This document shows positions 1-9,489 of a stretch of DNA of 64,000 nucleotides, in pieces (positions within the stretch are counted from its first letter, which is position 1; the number at the start of each line of letters is the position of its first letter). A program made the translations under genes and the position numbers. The stretch is from Lujinxingia vulgaris (GTDB lineage: Bacteria > Myxococcota_A > Bradymonadia > Bradymonadales > Bradymonadaceae). The notes under the pieces are model-generated. The model searched no databases, had not been told where the DNA came from, and saw only the letters and a program-made list of their open reading frames with translations. The stretch lies in the NCBI RefSeq assembly GCF_007997015.1, contig NZ_VOSM01000001.1, positions 682,001-746,000 of the forward strand, given 5' to 3'.

Positions 1-392
1 AGGTCGTTGGCTCGCGTCGAAGCGCTGATGGTCCGGTACGTCGCGCAGGGGACGCCGGCGGCGAGGAGCGCGTCTTTCATCAGCGCTTTGTCGTGGCAGC
101 GCCGGGCGGTGGCGACGCTCATCCCCTTGATGCCCATGCGCTCGCGGAGCAGGGCGGCAGGGACAACTGCAGATTCGCCGGAAGCGATGACCGCATCAAT
201 GGTGGAGCCGGCGGCCAGCTGGCGCGCGGCCGCCTCCCAACTCGCGATGTCGCCGTTGAGGTCGATGCTGGCCCAGGAGACCCCGCTTCGAGGGGGCTGG
301 CGTGTACTGTCGACCAGAAAATGGGCACGCCAGCCGCGCGTCAGGGCGGCCTCATGGGCGTCGCGGCGAAAGCCGATCATCACCAGGTTCAT
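1..392 (-). CDS. ATP-grasp domain protein, N-terminal part (runs off left edge)
   Basis: An open frame without a stop runs leftward from an ATG at 392 to the window edge, giving about 130 residues. The start MNLVMIGFRRD resembles a preATP-grasp fold. It continues with a GESAVVPAALL stretch and then KGMSVATARRCHDKALMKD and LLAAGVPCATY, the usual layout before the ATP-grasp domain: choice of the substrate-binding lid, then a lysine-rich 'K..MK..L..AGVP' segment. The ATP-binding core and any catalytic residues lie outside the window, so the substrate is unknown. The gene is divergent from the dehydrogenase gene that starts at 580. The family call rests on pattern recognition only; another pre-ATP-grasp carboxylase or ligase is possible. 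Confidence 0.6.
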   Translation of the reverse strand, partial: MNLVMIGFRRDAHEAALTRGWRAHFLVDSTRQPPRSGVSWASIDLNGDIASWEAAARQLAAGSTIDAVIASGESAVVPAALLRERMGIKGMSVATARRCHDKALMKDALLAAGVPCATYRTISASTRAND

Positions 393-579
393 CGCGTCTC
401 GGGCTCGCAGGTCATGTCCTAAAGTCAGCGCAATATAGGGCCGGGCACCGCGGAAGCAAAGTCTCGCCAGGGGGCAGTAATCTCTCGGCTCCTGTGCTTG
501 ATGGCCTGTGCTCGGTGCGCAGCTTCTGCGAGCACGCCCCCCGAAACAGATGTTCACTGCAACTTAGTCCGGATTCGGT

Positions 580-1866
580 ATGACCTTATTTGAAGACGCA
601 AGTCAGGCCCTGGCCGCCGCCATCGAACGATTGAACTTGAGCGAAGACGTCATCGAACGCCTTCGTCATCCCACCGCCAGCGTGAAGATGTCGCTGCCCG
701 TGCGCATGGACAGCGGACATCTCAAGGTGTTTCCGGCCTACCGGGTGCGCTTTAATACGGCGCTGGGGCCCGGGAAGGGCGGGCTTCGTTTTCATCCGGA
801 GGTTGATGTCGATCACGTGCAGACGCTGGCGTTCTGGATGACGTTTAAGTGTGCGCTGCTCAATCTGCCTTTCGGCGGCGCTAAGGGAGGCGTGCGCGTC
901 GACCCTAAAGGGCTCTCGAAGATGGAGCTTGAGCGTCTCTCCCGCGCATATATCGATGCGTTCGCCGACTTCATCGGTCCCAACCGCGATGTTCCCGCCC
1001 CGGATGTCTACACCAATGAGATGATCATGGGTTGGATGGCCGACCAGTACGCCACGATCATGAGACGCCACGTCCCGGCGGTCATCACCGGAAAGCCGCT
1101 CGCCCTGGGCGGTTCTCGCCATCGCGACAAAGCCACAGCGAGCGGTGCGTTCATGGTCATCGACGCGTTTATGGCCGAGCATGATCGCAGCCCGGAGCAG
1201 ACCACCGTGGCGATTCAGGGCTTTGGCAACGCCGGCGCCGAGCTCGCAACCCAACTCTATGATGCCGGTTATAAGGTTGTGGCCGTGAGCGACTCCAAAG
1301 GAGCGGTCTGTGATCGAGAGGGGCTCGATGTGCCGGCGCTTCGCGAGTACAAGACCCACGACGAGGCCAACGGAGTCTACGATGCCTACGCGCTGCGCGA
1401 TTGTGATGACACGCGCTTTGAGCGCATCAGCAACGAAGAGCTCCTGGAGCTGGACGTGGACTTTTTGATCCCCGCGGCGCTGGAGAATCAGATCACCGAG
1501 GAGAACGCCGATGCGATTCGCGCCCGCGTCATCTTTGAGGTCGCCAACGGCCCGGTGACCACACAGGCGGCGCAGATGCTGGAGGAGCGCGACATCTCCG
1601 TGCTCCCCGGCATTCTGGTCAACGCCGGCGGAGTGACGGTGAGCTACTTTGAATGGGTTCAAAATCGGCGCGGCGAGAGCTGGACTGAGGATGAGGTGGT
1701 GGAGCGCCTCGATGCCCGTATGCGTGATGCGTTTGAGCGCGTGCGAGATGCGCGCGAGGAGCACGGCACCTCCTGGCGCGTTGCCGCCTACCTGGTCGCC
1801 CTCAAACACCTCAATGAGGCGCTCCATGCGCAGGGGACCCGCGAGTATTATCAGTCGGAGCTCTGA
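580..1866 (+). CDS. gdhA: Glu/Leu/Phe/Val-type glutamate dehydrogenase
   Basis: Cytosolic oxidoreductase that interconverts glutamate and 2-oxoglutarate plus ammonia with NAD(P). The product is 428 residues, normal for the hexameric short form. The dimerisation/substrate domain carries GPGKGGLRFHP (63-73), Lys90, the catalytic Lys102 in PFGGAKGGV and Asp142 in the APD motif. The nucleotide domain has the Rossmann loop GFGNAG (214-219), and the C-terminal part contains VNAGGVTVSYFEW. Cofactor preference cannot be read with confidence. It is a single gene with free space on both sides. Leucine or phenylalanine dehydrogenases share the fold, but the length and substrate motifs favour glutamate. 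Confidence 0.9.
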   Translation: MTLFEDASQALAAAIERLNLSEDVIERLRHPTASVKMSLPVRMDSGHLKVFPAYRVRFNTALGPGKGGLRFHPEVDVDHVQTLAFWMTFKCALLNLPFGGAKGGVRVDPKGLSKMELERLSRAYIDAFADFIGPNRDVPAPDVYTNEMIMGWMADQYATIMRRHVPAVITGKPLALGGSRHRDKATASGAFMVIDAFMAEHDRSPEQTTVAIQGFGNAGAELATQLYDAGYKVVAVSDSKGAVCDREGLDVPALREYKTHDEANGVYDAYALRDCDDTRFERISNEELLELDVDFLIPAALENQITEENADAIRARVIFEVANGPVTTQAAQMLEERDISVLPGILVNAGGVTVSYFEWVQNRRGESWTEDEVVERLDARMRDAFERVRDAREEHGTSWRVAAYLVALKHLNEALHAQGTREYYQSEL

Positions 1867-1880
1867 GCCTCGCTGTTTCG

Positions 1881-2324
1881 TTACATGATCGCGGGCGGGG
1901 GCTCGCTCTGGTGTGCGCGTCGATCCTCCGGCGGTAGCGCCACATCGGGCCCCTGAACGTTGAGCCCAAAGGGGCGCTTGATGTCATCGCGCAACCACAC
2001 ACTGATGGCAAAGATCGAGAGCGGCAGCGTGATGAGAAACGCCAGGGAGAGCGCGAGCACCGAGAGCACGAACTGCCAGGCCCAGGGGCGAAGAGGCACC
2101 GCCGCTGCAATCCCGAAGGCCAGCGTCAACCCGAACATCACCGAGGTGAAAAAGATCGGATCGAAGCGCACCTGCGAGATCGCCAGTGGGATGTCGAGCG
2201 CGCCGCTCGCAACGCCCACGCCCAGCGCCGTCAACCCCAGAAAGAGCAGGGCATGGACGGCCAGATAGACGCTCACAAAGATGTAGCCGGAACGCGCCGG
2301 CGGCTGAACCCTGGTGAACCACAT
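1881..2324 (-). CDS. Small multi-pass membrane protein, unknown function
   Basis: A 147-residue protein starting MWFTRVQPP at the ATG at 2324. Three or four hydrophobic segments are visible: around residues 15-40, 50-72 and 75-110. The tail is hydrophilic and ends in proline and acidic residues. I do not recognise a family. It lies 86 bases downstream of the CHGGHCH lipoprotein gene on the same strand, so it may be the last gene of the metal-related operon, but this is inference from position only. A longer frame upstream of the ATG is Arg/Pro-rich and looks like non-coding high-GC translation, so the shorter start is preferred. Confidence 0.6.
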   Translation of the reverse strand: MWFTRVQPPARSGYIFVSVYLAVHALLFLGLTALGVGVASGALDIPLAISQVRFDPIFFTSVMFGLTLAFGIAAAVPLRPWAWQFVLSVLALSLAFLITLPLSIFAISVWLRDDIKRPFGLNVQGPDVALPPEDRRAHQSEPPPAIM

Positions 2325-2410
2325 CGCATAACTCCGAGGTCGCGGGGGGCGAAGAGCGCACCGTGTATGCGCTGCTCTCGAAGTTAGGCGCGGGCGCGCC
2401 GCGCCAAAGT

Positions 2411-3199
2411 TCACGAAGGAGACGGGGTCAACGCCAGATGTTGCGCCACGCGCTCCAGAAGCTGCTCGGCGATGGCGCGATTTCGGGTGTTCGTGATCCG
2501 CACCGTGCCGTCCTCTTCGACCTCGGTCTCGCTGAGGTCGAGCCCCTCGACGATGTCTTCGTTCAGGCCGATACGAAGATCCAGCCATTGCTCAAAGGGG
2601 GAGGACGCATCGAATTGCAGGTCGATCGGCGAGCTTAAGCGCAGCCCCCGCACCGGGACATTGGCCCGGTAGGCCCGCGTTTGCCCCTCGTGGGTCAATG
2701 CGCCTTGAAGTTCCAGGGCGCCGAGCTCCACCTCGACCTGCGTGACCGCACCCCGGCGGGTCACCTTAAGCCTCTCCTGCGCTGAATCGTCAGTGTCCAG
2801 GGTCGCGTCGAGGGGGCGTGCGGAGACCACCTGCGGGCCGCCGGCGCTCTCCTGAAGAACCTCGTCGTAAGGCACAAGACGGCCGTCATCGGCGTGGCAG
2901 TGGCCGCCGTGGCATAAGGAAAAGCCCGGCGGCGGGTTGGCCGGGTCCAGCTCCTCAGATGAATCCGATGAAGTCGTCGCGCCGCCCTCACTGAGAAGGC
3001 GAATCGAGGTCACCTCCAGGGTGATAGCCTCGATATGTGGGGATGGCGAGTCGGTGAGGCCGGCGTTTTGAACGCTCACGTCGACCCAGCCCCAGGGCTC
3101 GCCATCGGTAAACGCGCATCCGGCGCTGCTCACGATGGCCAGGGCGGCGACGCCGATGAGAGCGAAGGGAAGTCGGCCTGAGAAGATGCGGGATGTCAT
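2411..3199 (-). CDS. Lipoprotein with His/Cys-rich CHGGHCH cluster
   Basis: A 262-residue predicted lipoprotein. The ATG at 3199 is followed by a charged n-region, a hydrophobic stretch and the lipobox VSSAGC, so Cys about residue 27 would be acylated. The mature part begins with a beta-rich domain (GWVDVSVQNAGL, then an ITLEVTSIRLL strand). An acidic Ser/Asp linker follows, then the cluster LCHGGHCHADDG, which has three His and two Cys within seven residues and looks like a metal-binding site. The gene is 62 bases downstream of the beta-barrel gene on the same strand and probably co-transcribed with it. A periplasmic or surface metal-capture role is inferred; no enzymatic motif was seen. Confidence 0.7.
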   Translation of the reverse strand: MTSRIFSGRLPFALIGVAALAIVSSAGCAFTDGEPWGWVDVSVQNAGLTDSPSPHIEAITLEVTSIRLLSEGGATTSSDSSEELDPANPPPGFSLCHGGHCHADDGRLVPYDEVLQESAGGPQVVSARPLDATLDTDDSAQERLKVTRRGAVTQVEVELGALELQGALTHEGQTRAYRANVPVRGLRLSSPIDLQFDASSPFEQWLDLRIGLNEDIVEGLDLSETEVEEDGTVRITNTRNRAIAEQLLERVAQHLALTPSPS

Positions 3200-3261
3200 G
3201 ATGCGAGCCCTCGCAAAAAGGGAAGAGAGGTGTGGGTGGGGCGGGGTAGGATGTGGCAAGC

Positions 3262-4656
3262 TCAGTAGGCGTGCGCGCCGTGAGCGCCGGCGACAAGATC
3301 GAGCTGCAAAAAGACCATATGGGTGAGCGGGGATGCGCCTTCAGGTTGATGATCAAGGCCGTACTCAAGCCGAAGGCGGCTAAAATGCGTCGGGAGGTAA
3401 CTCAGGCTCACAGAAGCGCGCTGGCGAGGATCTTCCCAGGTGGGGTCGAGAGGATCGTTGGCGACGCCGTGCACCCGCTCGTAGCGTGTGGCGAAGGACC
3501 AGTGAAGGTTCGGGCTGTAATAGAGATCGGTGTAGCCGCCCCAGTCCTGCAGCACGGTGCCCGTGGGCGCGTCGAGCGCTCCGGGATCCTGGCGACGGCG
3601 CACCATAACCTCGCTTTGCCACCCCAGCTCCGAGCGGCCCTGGCTGCCGGTCGTGGTCCGTTTGAGCAAAAGGTCGACCCCGTAGATGTCGGTGCGGTTG
3701 CCTCGCCCGCTGCTGTTCGGCCCGTTCACCGCGTTGAGACCGAGCAAAAGCCCGCCGCGCTGCCCGATGTCCCAGAATTGCTCCAGCCTGAAGGCGACGC
3801 TCAGGTCGGTGAGCGAGGTGATGTCGCTGTCGGACGCCAGAAAACTGCGCCCGGTCGCACCGCCGGCGATATTTTGCGCGCTGAGTGTCCAGCTCGCCAG
3901 CCAGGGAAGCGGCAACAACCCACCGACCTCTGCACCGAGCCCCCTCAAGCCCTCGCCGCCAAAGAACTTCCCGATGACCAGCGGTTGCGTGGTGAAGTTC
4001 CAGGCATGGAGGTGGGTGGGGTTGATGCGCCCGAAGTTGGTCAGAAACTGCCCGGCCCTCGCCTGCAACCCCCAGGGCAGCGCCAGGGTCGTGGCATACG
4101 CCTCCTCGACCTCCAGCCCGTAGAGAGAGAGCAGAATGTGACTGTCAAAACGCCAGTAAGGATCGATGCCGGCCGCCAGCCCCAACTCCAACCCCTGAAG
4201 ATTAAATCCCGTCTGGGTGGCATCATGCCCGCCGAGCAGCGAGGGCTCCTGAGAGAACCAGGCCAGGGCAAAGTCGGCGATAAGCGAGATATCAGGATTC
4301 ATCGTGGCGAGTACGCCGGCACCGGGCACCTCGGCCCGTCGCGCGGGGGGCTTCGCGGTGTCTTGCTGCGAAGTTGACGCGCCGTCTTCGCCAGAGAGCT
4401 CCGACTCCAGGCGCTCAAGCTCATCGTCGACGCCTTCATCCGACGAACCCTCGTCGGTCGGCTCCGGCGGTGGCGACGACTCCAGCTCCGCCTCCAGCGC
4501 TTCGAGCTCTGACTCAACCTCCTCTGCCGAACTCTGCGCGCTGGCGAGTCCCGGGAGGGGGAGCGTCAACGCACCCACCAGCGCCACGATCATCGAGAGC
4601 CGGGCAGGGGGGCGATGCGCCCGACAAGGGGGCGGCGAAAGCGAAGCGTGGATCAT
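3262..4656 (-). CDS. Outer-membrane beta-barrel, zinc-regulated receptor-like
   Basis: A secreted barrel of about 464 residues. After a signal peptide ending near LPGLASAQS comes a coiled-coil-like acidic segment rich in Glu (residues about 45-90), a Ser/Glu/Pro linker, then amphipathic strands to the end. The segment MNPDISLIADFALAW, the FNLQGLELGLAAGIDPYWR strand and the RAGQFLTNFGRINPTHLHAW stretch resemble proteins annotated as zinc-regulated TonB-dependent outer-membrane proteins; no TonB box or plug domain is obvious here. The start is uncertain: 4656 is used, with alternatives at 4716 and 4593, and none has a clear Shine-Dalgarno. It is first in a leftward operon behind the repeated half-sites at 4755-4778. 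Confidence 0.7.
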   Translation of the reverse strand: MIHASLSPPPCRAHRPPARLSMIVALVGALTLPLPGLASAQSSAEEVESELEALEAELESSPPPEPTDEGSSDEGVDDELERLESELSGEDGASTSQQDTAKPPARRAEVPGAGVLATMNPDISLIADFALAWFSQEPSLLGGHDATQTGFNLQGLELGLAAGIDPYWRFDSHILLSLYGLEVEEAYATTLALPWGLQARAGQFLTNFGRINPTHLHAWNFTTQPLVIGKFFGGEGLRGLGAEVGGLLPLPWLASWTLSAQNIAGGATGRSFLASDSDITSLTDLSVAFRLEQFWDIGQRGGLLLGLNAVNGPNSSGRGNRTDIYGVDLLLKRTTTGSQGRSELGWQSEVMVRRRQDPGALDAPTGTVLQDWGGYTDLYYSPNLHWSFATRYERVHGVANDPLDPTWEDPRQRASVSLSYLPTHFSRLRLEYGLDHQPEGASPLTHMVFLQLDLVAGAHGAHAY

Positions 4657-4968
4657 AGCGCGGGCTCGAGCATGCGTTTGGACGTTAAGACGTCGAGGGG
4701 AATGAGGCGGCGGCATCGGAGCAAGAGGAGGACGGCCCTCACAGATAGGATAACTTGCACAGATGCAAATCTATTGCAATAGGTGTCGCGAGCGTCGCAT
4801 GTTCGACCGGCCCACCCGCCTCATAAACCCGCCAGGCACCGGGCAGAAAGCGCGCCTCGCCGGCTTGCACCTTTAGCATCCGGTCGCTATCTTTCGCGCG
4901 CCTGCCGGCGCTTACGCGTCGATTGAAAGGCGCACCGCCCTGTCGCAGCACCGGAGAGCGAAGCAGCC
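4657..4968. other. Divergent intergenic region, barrel operon / hemerythrin
   Basis: This stretch separates the leftward barrel operon from the rightward hemerythrin gene. It holds the TTGCA/TGCAA half-site array (4755-4778) and a locally AT-rich segment at 4741-4785 that stands out from the GC-rich surroundings. No credible small gene was seen: the frames that cross it are short and have composition unlike the neighbours. Confidence 0.5.
4755..4778. promoter_or_regulatory. Candidate metalloregulator operator (three alternating half-sites)
   Basis: Three pentamers alternate in orientation: TTGCA at 4755-4759, TGCAA at 4764-4768 and TTGCA at 4774-4778. This gives two overlapping inverted repeats, TTGCA-N4-TGCAA and TGCAA-N5-TTGCA, in an AT-rich pocket. 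The layout is typical of an operator bound by adjacent dimers. Because the downstream barrel resembles zinc-regulated outer-membrane proteins and the next gene has a His/Cys cluster, a Fur/Zur-family repressor is the favoured reader. That assignment is inference. Confidence 0.5.
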
Positions 4969-5487
4969 ATGGAACACGACTCCCCCAAATCGAACGCCTC
5001 ATCGGACCTGATCGATCGTGTTCATCACGAGCATGTGCACCTGCGCCGACTGTTTGAGGACCTCGCCGGCACCTTTGAACGCATCGGCGCCGAGCAGACC
5101 AGCGCTGAGCGCAAACGTGAGCTCATCGAGTCGGCCTCCGAAGATATGGAAGTCGCGCTCGACGACATGCTGGAGCACTTCAATCAGGAAGAAGAGATCT
5201 TTTTTGTGGAGATCGAGGAGCGTTTTCCCGTGCTCTCCGACCGCATTGAAGCGCTGGTCAAAGGGCATGAGTTGATGGGACAGCGCACCCGCTGGCTTCA
5301 CGAGCAGCTGGGCAAGTCGGCCGAAGAGATCGGGCGTAACCTCACGGTGATCCTCGACGTTGTGCGCTCAATGGCCCGCATGATCGAGGAGCATACCGAA
5401 GAAGAGACCGCGCTCTTTGATGATGTACTGACCAAGATCCCGGCCGATGAGCGCCGTGCGCTCCTTGAGAAGATGCGCGAGATTTGA
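4969..5487 (+). CDS. Hemerythrin-like (HHE) domain protein
   Basis: A soluble 172-residue four-helix protein with a hemerythrin di-iron ligand set: HHEHVH around residues 19-24, His70 and Glu74 in HFNQEE, His100 in KGHEL, and His142/Glu146 in EEHTEEE. Such proteins bind oxygen, nitric oxide or iron, or act in iron-sulfur repair. The partner here is unknown. The protein is strongly acidic and helical throughout. It is followed after 23 bases by a GNAT gene on the same strand, so the two may be co-transcribed. Confidence 0.8.
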   Translation: MEHDSPKSNASSDLIDRVHHEHVHLRRLFEDLAGTFERIGAEQTSAERKRELIESASEDMEVALDDMLEHFNQEEEIFFVEIEERFPVLSDRIEALVKGHELMGQRTRWLHEQLGKSAEEIGRNLTVILDVVRSMARMIEEHTEEETALFDDVLTKIPADERRALLEKMREI

Positions 5488-5510
5488 GCTGAGCGGGCTT
5501 TCTGCGAGGT

Positions 5511-6005
5511 ATGAACGCGATGTCTGATGAGGTGATTGAGCTTCCTGTGCCTGAGGATGCGCCCGTGCTGGCGCGGCTTTTCCAGGAAGATATGAACGAT
5601 CTGGGCGTGGAGACCACGCTCGACGATCTGGAAGCGCTCGCCAGCGAGGTGATCGCCGATGCTAACGCTGAGCCGGCGCGATGTGTCTGCTACGTGGCCC
5701 GTCTGAAAGAAGGCGAAGACGCGGTGGGTGTGGTTCTGGCGAACTTCCACTGGTCGCTGAAATTTGCCGGGCGCGCGCTCTGGATAGAGGAGCTCTATGT
5801 CACGCCAGCCGCGCGACGCCGGCGCCTGGGCCGCCGCCTGGTTGAAGAAGTTCTTGATTGGGCCGAGGCTCACGGCATCCGCGGTATTGATCTGGAAGCG
5901 TATCAGGGCAACACCCCGGCCTCGATCCTCTACCGTTCACTGGGATTTTATCGCCTCGGGCGCGAACGCTTCTACTATCGGCTCGGCCCGGCGGAGTTTC
6001 TCTAA
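5511..6005 (+). CDS. GNAT-family N-acetyltransferase
   Basis: A 164-residue cytosolic acyl-CoA transferase. The core GNAT motif A is clear: the strand LWIEELYVTPAARRRRLGRRL (about residues 91-111) with the R-x-x-G/A-type pyrophosphate loop, then VLDWAEAHGIRGIDLE and a motif B segment around the ASILYRSLGFY tail. The acceptor substrate cannot be deduced. The ATG at 5511 or the in-frame ATG at 5520 could be the start. It sits 23 bases after the hemerythrin gene and 118 bases before nuoE. Confidence 0.85.
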   Translation: MNAMSDEVIELPVPEDAPVLARLFQEDMNDLGVETTLDDLEALASEVIADANAEPARCVCYVARLKEGEDAVGVVLANFHWSLKFAGRALWIEELYVTPAARRRRLGRRLVEEVLDWAEAHGIRGIDLEAYQGNTPASILYRSLGFYRLGRERFYYRLGPAEFL

Positions 6006-6026
6006 CGAAATCAGGGCGCGGTGTAG

Positions 6027-6056
6027 TTGACACCGCTCGGCCCCCGCAATTAGGTT
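6027..6056 (+). promoter_or_regulatory. Candidate promoter for nuoEF
   Basis: A perfect TTGACA hexamer (6027-6032) is followed after 18 bases by TAGGTT (6051-6056), a weak -10. The -35 overlaps a small inverted repeat, GCGGTGT-N5-ACACCGC, which could be an operator or chance. The distance to the nuoE start at 6124 is suitable. Only the -35 is convincing. Confidence 0.35.
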
Positions 6057-6123
6057 TCCCCGGCTAAAGGCGTGCTCAAATTGCACACCGATTTTCGCCA
6101 CCACTTGGAAAGGTCGTCAGATC

Positions 6124-6654
6124 ATGGCAGTTGAATTCTCTGAGAAAGCGGACGCCGAGTTCAAAGAGCTCGTCTCTCGATATCCCAACACGCTGGCCGC
6201 GATGTTGCCGGTGCTGCACCTGGCGCAGCGCGAGTTTGGCTGGATTTCGGTCGAGGTGATGGACTACATCGCCGAGCGCCTTGAAGTGCACCCGACCAAG
6301 GTGCTCAACGCGGCGACCTTCTACACGATGTACAACAAGTCGCCCGTCGGGAAGTGCCACGTGCAGGTGTGCACCACGCTCTCCTGCGCCATTCGCGGCG
6401 GCTACGAGCTCATTGAACAGCTCGAAGAGAAGCTCGGCGTCAAGCTCGGGGAGACCCGCGATGACGGCGCCTACACCCTCTCTGAGGCCGAATGTCTGGC
6501 GTCGTGTGGCACCGCCCCGATGTTCCAGGTCAGCTACTCCGATGGCGAGATCGAGTACTTCGAGAACCTCGAGGACGAGGCTCGTGTCAATCAGGTCATC
6601 GAGCAGCTCAACGCGCGGCTCGCCAGCCTGCCCGATCCTCGTAAGATGCACTGA
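6124..6654 (+). CDS. nuoE: NADH-quinone oxidoreductase subunit E
   Basis: Thioredoxin-like [2Fe-2S] subunit of the NADH-oxidising arm of complex I, on the cytoplasmic side. The product is 176 residues, the usual size. The four cluster ligands are visible as Cys83 and Cys88 (CTTLSC) and Cys124 and Cys128 (CLASC). The N-terminal part has the conserved PTKVLNAATFYTMY stretch. It is followed after 90 bases by nuoF, its direct partner. The first gene of a partial complex I cluster. Confidence 0.95.
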   Translation: MAVEFSEKADAEFKELVSRYPNTLAAMLPVLHLAQREFGWISVEVMDYIAERLEVHPTKVLNAATFYTMYNKSPVGKCHVQVCTTLSCAIRGGYELIEQLEEKLGVKLGETRDDGAYTLSEAECLASCGTAPMFQVSYSDGEIEYFENLEDEARVNQVIEQLNARLASLPDPRKMH

Positions 6655-6744
6655 GCCGCCCGACTGCCTTGCAGCCGCCGGCACTGAGACGGAGCTCGCC
6701 GCCACCTTTAACGGTCGCCCGCGAGCCTGAAGGGAAGAGACGTC

Positions 6745-8049
<1,305 letters not shown>

Positions 8050-8080
8050 TTTTGAACCCTCAAGCGCACGGTCTGGGGCT

Positions 8081-8109
8081 TTGACCTCGTTGAGAAAGTG
8101 CGCTATCAG
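8081..8109 (+). promoter_or_regulatory. Candidate promoter for nuoJKLMN
   Basis: TTGACC (8081-8086), a 17-base spacer and TATCAG (8104-8109) form a plausible sigma-70 promoter in the 174-base gap between nuoF and nuoJ. It would give the membrane-arm genes their own transcript. This is a sequence match only. Confidence 0.45.
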
Positions 8110-8223
8110 ACCTTCGCCTGCACCGGCCTCCAAAATGGAGGTCGACTTCGGCAGGCTCTGCCAATGCTTCGAAGTTGGCCGTCACGGGCGTACGCGTCCC
8201 GGCCTCTCGCGTGGAGTGTTTCA

Positions 8224-8997
8224 ATGGGTTTTTGGGAACCCCTTTTCTTCTGGATGTTTGCGCTGGGGGCGCTGGTCACAAGTCTCACCGTGATTCTTGT
8301 GCGCAACCCCCTCTACAGCGCGCTTGCGCTGATCGTGGACTTCTTCTTCTTCGCCGGCCTCTACGTGCTGCTCTCGGCCCACTTCCTGGCGATCGTCCAG
8401 GTGTTGGTCTACGGCGGCGCGATTATGGTGCTCTTCCTCTTCATCATCATGCTCTTGAACCTGCGTGATGAGGAGCTTGGCGAGAACCGTTTTCAGCTGC
8501 ATTTTGTGGCGGCGATCGCCAGCGGACTTGCGATCTTCTTCTTCGCGGGCGCCTCGATTCTGGCCGTCGTCAGCGACGAGAAGGTCGACCAGGGCCGCCA
8601 GGAGTATGCCCGGCAGGTGGAGCAGGCCGAGGAGGGTGAGCGCGTCGCGCGTATAACCGGCTCGGAGATCCCCGGGCTTGCCGCCGACCTCAATGAGGAG
8701 GGGCTTGAGCGCAGCTACCAGGCGCAGCTTGCGGCCTGGGAAGCCGGCCAGGGCAACCCCGCCCGGGGCAAGTACAACCGCTTTGATACCACCGTACCTT
8801 TTGAGCTTCCGCCGGCGCTCAGCGCCGAGACGCGCGAGGGTTCGGTAACCCCCGGTCGTCAGGGGCTCTACGGCACGTTCAAGCCGATCAGCATCGCGCT
8901 TGTGAACCGTTTTGTGGTCCCCTTTGAGCTGACCGCGATTCTTCTTCTGGCGGCCATCATCGGCGCCATGATCATCGCTAAACGACGCGTCGCTTAA
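8224..8997 (+). CDS. nuoJ: NADH-quinone oxidoreductase subunit J
   Basis: Membrane subunit of the complex I proton-translocating arm. The ATG at 8224 follows a GGAG-like site; it opens with [10 protein letters not shown] and the typical [18 protein letters not shown] and [20 protein letters not shown] helices. The product is 257 residues, against about 165-185 in well-known homologues. The extra length is a hydrophilic, charged loop of roughly 100 residues (about 118-217) between the fourth helix and the final one. The frame stays open without disruption, so this is an insertion rather than an error. Confidence 0.9.
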   Translation: MGFWEPLFFWMFALGALVTSLTVILVRNPLYSALALIVDFFFFAGLYVLLSAHFLAIVQVLVYGGAIMVLFLFIIMLLNLRDEELGENRFQLHFVAAIASGLAIFFFAGASILAVVSDEKVDQGRQEYARQVEQAEEGERVARITGSEIPGLAADLNEEGLERSYQAQLAAWEAGQGNPARGKYNRFDTTVPFELPPALSAETREGSVTPGRQGLYGTFKPISIALVNRFVVPFELTAILLLAAIIGAMIIAKRRVA

Positions 8998-9083
8998 CCG
9001 ACGCTTATGCGCAACCCGGGCCGCCCACGCAACGTGCGGCCCGTGACCAACCGGTTGCACGTCTTTGTGGATGGAGTGTGGGC

Positions 9084-9395
9084 ATGTCCTGGGAACCAAC
9101 CCTCGCACATTATTTGATCCTCTCGGCGGCGATCTTCTCGATCGGGATGATCGGGGTGATGGTGCGTCGTAACGCGATCATCCTTTTTATGAGCATCGAG
9201 TTGATGCTCAACGCGGTGAACCTGACCTTCATCGCCTTTAGCCGTTATCGCATCGACATGGACGGGCACATCTTTGCCTTCTTTGTCATGGCGGTGGCGG
9301 CGGCCGAGGCGGCCGTTGCCCTGGCCATTGTGCTGCATGTCTTCCGGCATAAGCGCAGCGTGAACGTCGACGAGATGCAGCAGCTTCAGTACTAG
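9084..9395 (+). CDS. nuoK: NADH-quinone oxidoreductase subunit K
   Basis: A 103-residue, three-helix membrane subunit of complex I. Helix 2 has the conserved acidic residue in [13 protein letters not shown], and helix 3 has the second glutamate in [15 protein letters not shown]; both take part in the proton path. The start at the ATG at 9084 is placed behind GGAGTG at 9073-9078; a GTG two codons earlier is also open. Position after nuoJ is canonical. Confidence 0.95.
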   Translation: MSWEPTLAHYLILSAAIFSIGMIGVMVRRNAIILFMSIELMLNAVNLTFIAFSRYRIDMDGHIFAFFVMAVAAAEAAVALAIVLHVFRHKRSVNVDEMQQLQY

Positions 9396-9489
9396 GACAC
9401 GGGCCGCATGATGGATGGGCCGCTCCCCTCGATGTGAATGGAAGGGGAGGGGCCGCAGGTGCGACTCCCTGGCGATAGAATAGGCGATC

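Noticed and set aside
586-1827. Long open frame antisense to glutamate dehydrogenase
   Set aside because: It mirrors the codon periodicity of the real gene; the translation is Arg/His/Gly-rich with no family pattern.
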